Shown here in pieces: positions 5,358 to 6,702 of a DNA stretch of 6,702 nucleotides. A program made the translations under genes and the position numbers. This DNA is from an uncultured Eggerthellaceae bacterium (GTDB taxonomy: Bacteria; Actinomycetota; Coriobacteriia; Coriobacteriales; Eggerthellaceae), in contig CAJTML010000111.1 of the NCBI GenBank assembly GCA_910577495.1, positions 1 to 6,702 on the forward strand. Reading direction: 5' to 3'. Positions within the stretch are counted from its first letter, which is position 1. Each line of letters begins with the position of its first letter. The notes under the pieces are model-generated. The model was not told the origin of the DNA, ran no database searches, and was given only the letters and a program-made list of their open reading frames with translations.

Positions 5358-6702
5358 CTTCGCCCTCACAATCAGCCCACCACGTACGCACGAAGACCTC
5401 CAGCGCCTCTGGTTCGTTTGCGACTTCATCATTAATGACGGCATCCAAGGCTGCCTCCAAAGCCGTACCCACGAAAGGTCCGCGCGGCACGCCTGCTGCC
5501 ATGACCTCGTTGCCCCCAATGGCTAACTTCGCCAAAGAGAACGCCTCGTCACGCGCGAGTATGTCGTCCAGCACGTGCTCTACCTCGTTAATGGTCTCGC
5601 GCCGAGCCGCACGATAGGGCACCGCTTGCGCCGACGTATCACCGCGCTTGATTTCGCACAGCGCGCGAAATAACTCCACGTTGCCGTCAAGTCGCGCCAG
5701 CATGCGTTTGACCGCCCGTGGCGAGGGCTCGATGATGTCATCATGGCGCCTTACCAACAAACACACCTGATCCACGAACGCAGGCGAGGCCTTCAGCCGC
5801 TCCAAAACACCCCGCGCCAAACGCATACTAATGGCGCCATGTCCGTAAAAGTGCCCAACACCCTCCTCGTCAGTAAAGAATGCTGCCGGCTTGCCCATGT
5901 CGTGACAAAGCATCGTCCAGCGAATCAGCACATCCGGCGCCACGCCATCAACGGCGCGCGTCGTGTGCTCCAGTACGTCATAACAATGATATGGCGTCCG
6001 CTGATCAAAGCCCTTCATGGCAACCAGCTCCGGCAGCACCACTGAAAGCACGTCCACGCAATCCAAGATGACATCGCCCGCACGCTGACCGACCAAAAGC
6101 CGATCTAGCTCAACGCGAACACGCTCAACAGCCACACGCGTGAGGAGCCCCTTGTTCGCAAGCATTCCCTTATATGTTTCGTCCTCAATGCGAAAACCCA
6201 GCTCTGACGCAAACCGACACCCACGCAATATGCGCAGCGCGTCTTCGCCAAAACGCTTTTTTGGCTCACCAACCGCGCGAACCACTTTGTTGTGAATGTC
6301 GGCGACACCACCAAACAGATCCAGCACACCGCGCACCGGGTGGTACGCCAGCGCATTCATCGTGAAATCGCGCCGCGCCAAATCCTCTTCAATAGATGAA
6401 ACGAACTCCACCTTCTCGGGGTGGCGTCCATCCTTATAGGCACCATCATGGCGATACGTAGTCACCTCAAACGGCGATCCCTTCACAACCACCGTGAGCG
6501 TGCCATGCTTTACGCCCGTCTCGTGCGTCTGGCAACCCGCCGCCTCAAACAGTTGCTGCGAAACCTCCCACGGCGCCGCACAAGCAATATCCACATCGTG
6601 CGCCGGCAGCCCCATAAGCGCACTGCGAACAAACCCGCCCACAATCCACGCCTCGTATCCTGCCGCCTCAAGCGTCTCCAACACAAAAAGCGCGCGCTTA
6701 TA
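5350..6702 (-). CDS. cca: CCA tRNA nucleotidyltransferase with HD domain (5' end beyond the window)
   Basis: This cytoplasmic enzyme adds or repairs the 3'-terminal CCA of tRNAs from CTP and ATP without a nucleic acid template, which aminoacylation requires. Numbering from an internal GTG at 6684, the class II nucleotidyltransferase head has VGGFVR (15-20), the metal-binding DVD (30-32), RRDFTMNALAY (104-114) and EDALRILRGCRF (147-158), matching the EDxxR nucleotide-selecting region. An HD domain follows, with H240, HDMGKP (261-266), GHG (281-283) and HD (314-315), the fusion common in actinobacterial and some other bacterial members. The frame stays open from 6684 to the right edge and its codons (YKRALF) fit this helix, so the true start is probably outside. 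The serine after VGGFVR is unusual; most members have Asp there. The sequence cannot exclude a CC-adding or A-adding specialist. The stop at 5350-5352 overlaps the start of the next gene. Confidence 0.93.
   Translation of the reverse strand, partial: YKRALFVLETLEAAGYEAWIVGGFVRSALMGLPAHDVDIACAAPWEVSQQLFEAAGCQTHETGVKHGTLTVVVKGSPFEVTTYRHDGAYKDGRHPEKVEFVSSIEEDLARRDFTMNALAYHPVRGVLDLFGGVADIHNKVVRAVGEPKKRFGEDALRILRGCRFASELGFRIEDETYKGMLANKGLLTRVAVERVRVELDRLLVGQRAGDVILDCVDVLSVVLPELVAMKGFDQRTPYHCYDVLEHTTRAVDGVAPDVLIRWTMLCHDMGKPAAFFTDEEGVGHFYGHGAISMRLARGVLERLKASPAFVDQVCLLVRRHDDIIEPSPRAVKRMLARLDGNVELFRALCEIKRGDTSAQAVPYRAARRETINEVEHVLDDILARDEAFSLAKLAIGGNEVMAAGVPRGPFVGTALEAALDAVINDEVANEPEALEVFVRTWWADCEGEDA

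Noticed and set aside
5358..5519. Upstream extension of the small cca-coupled gene (start near 5519)
   Set aside because: The added residues are the out-of-frame shadow of the cca C-terminus. A signal-anchor sequence begins directly at ATG 5357.

Overview
The window (about 55% G+C by eye) looks like chromosome from a Gram-positive high-G+C bacterium, most plausibly a member of the Coriobacteriia (Eggerthellaceae-like). Three features suggest this: an actinobacterial-style CCA-adding enzyme with an HD domain, a surface protein ending in a KTGD-type sorting signal, and a divergent gene whose N-terminus resembles the multi-membrane-span LuxR-type regulators that are abundant in that class. The placement is inferred from protein style, not from a marker gene.

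Layout, left to right. (1) At 1-368 on the minus strand is the 5' end of a multi-span membrane protein, cut by the window edge. (2) A short divergent control region at about 369-421 holds overlapping candidate promoters and an 8-bp palindrome. (3) At 422-2398 (+) is a 658-residue protein I cannot assign to a family. It has seven predicted membrane spans, an Asp-rich linker, an alpha-helical soluble region and a C-terminal glycine zipper. (4) A 170-bp gap (2399-2568) contains an inverted repeat and a strong Shine-Dalgarno sequence. (5) At 2569-4824 (+) is a 751-residue secreted, probably wall-anchored protein. It carries GLUG-type beta-helix repeats with a periodic cysteine ladder, a Pro/Asp/Thr stalk and an atypical IVKTGD sorting motif. 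(6) Only 14 bp further on, and convergent, is a minus-strand pair. cca (5350 to beyond the right edge) is followed by an 8-nt-overlapping gene for a 172-residue single-span membrane protein (4839-5357).

The window therefore combines cell-envelope functions (an unassigned membrane protein and a sortase-type surface protein, both on the plus strand) with a tRNA-maturation gene coupled to an unknown membrane protein. I see no tRNA, rRNA, CRISPR array, insertion sequence or phage gene. No defence or other multi-gene accessory system is evident. The least explained items are the glycine-zipper membrane protein and the small protein coupled to cca.
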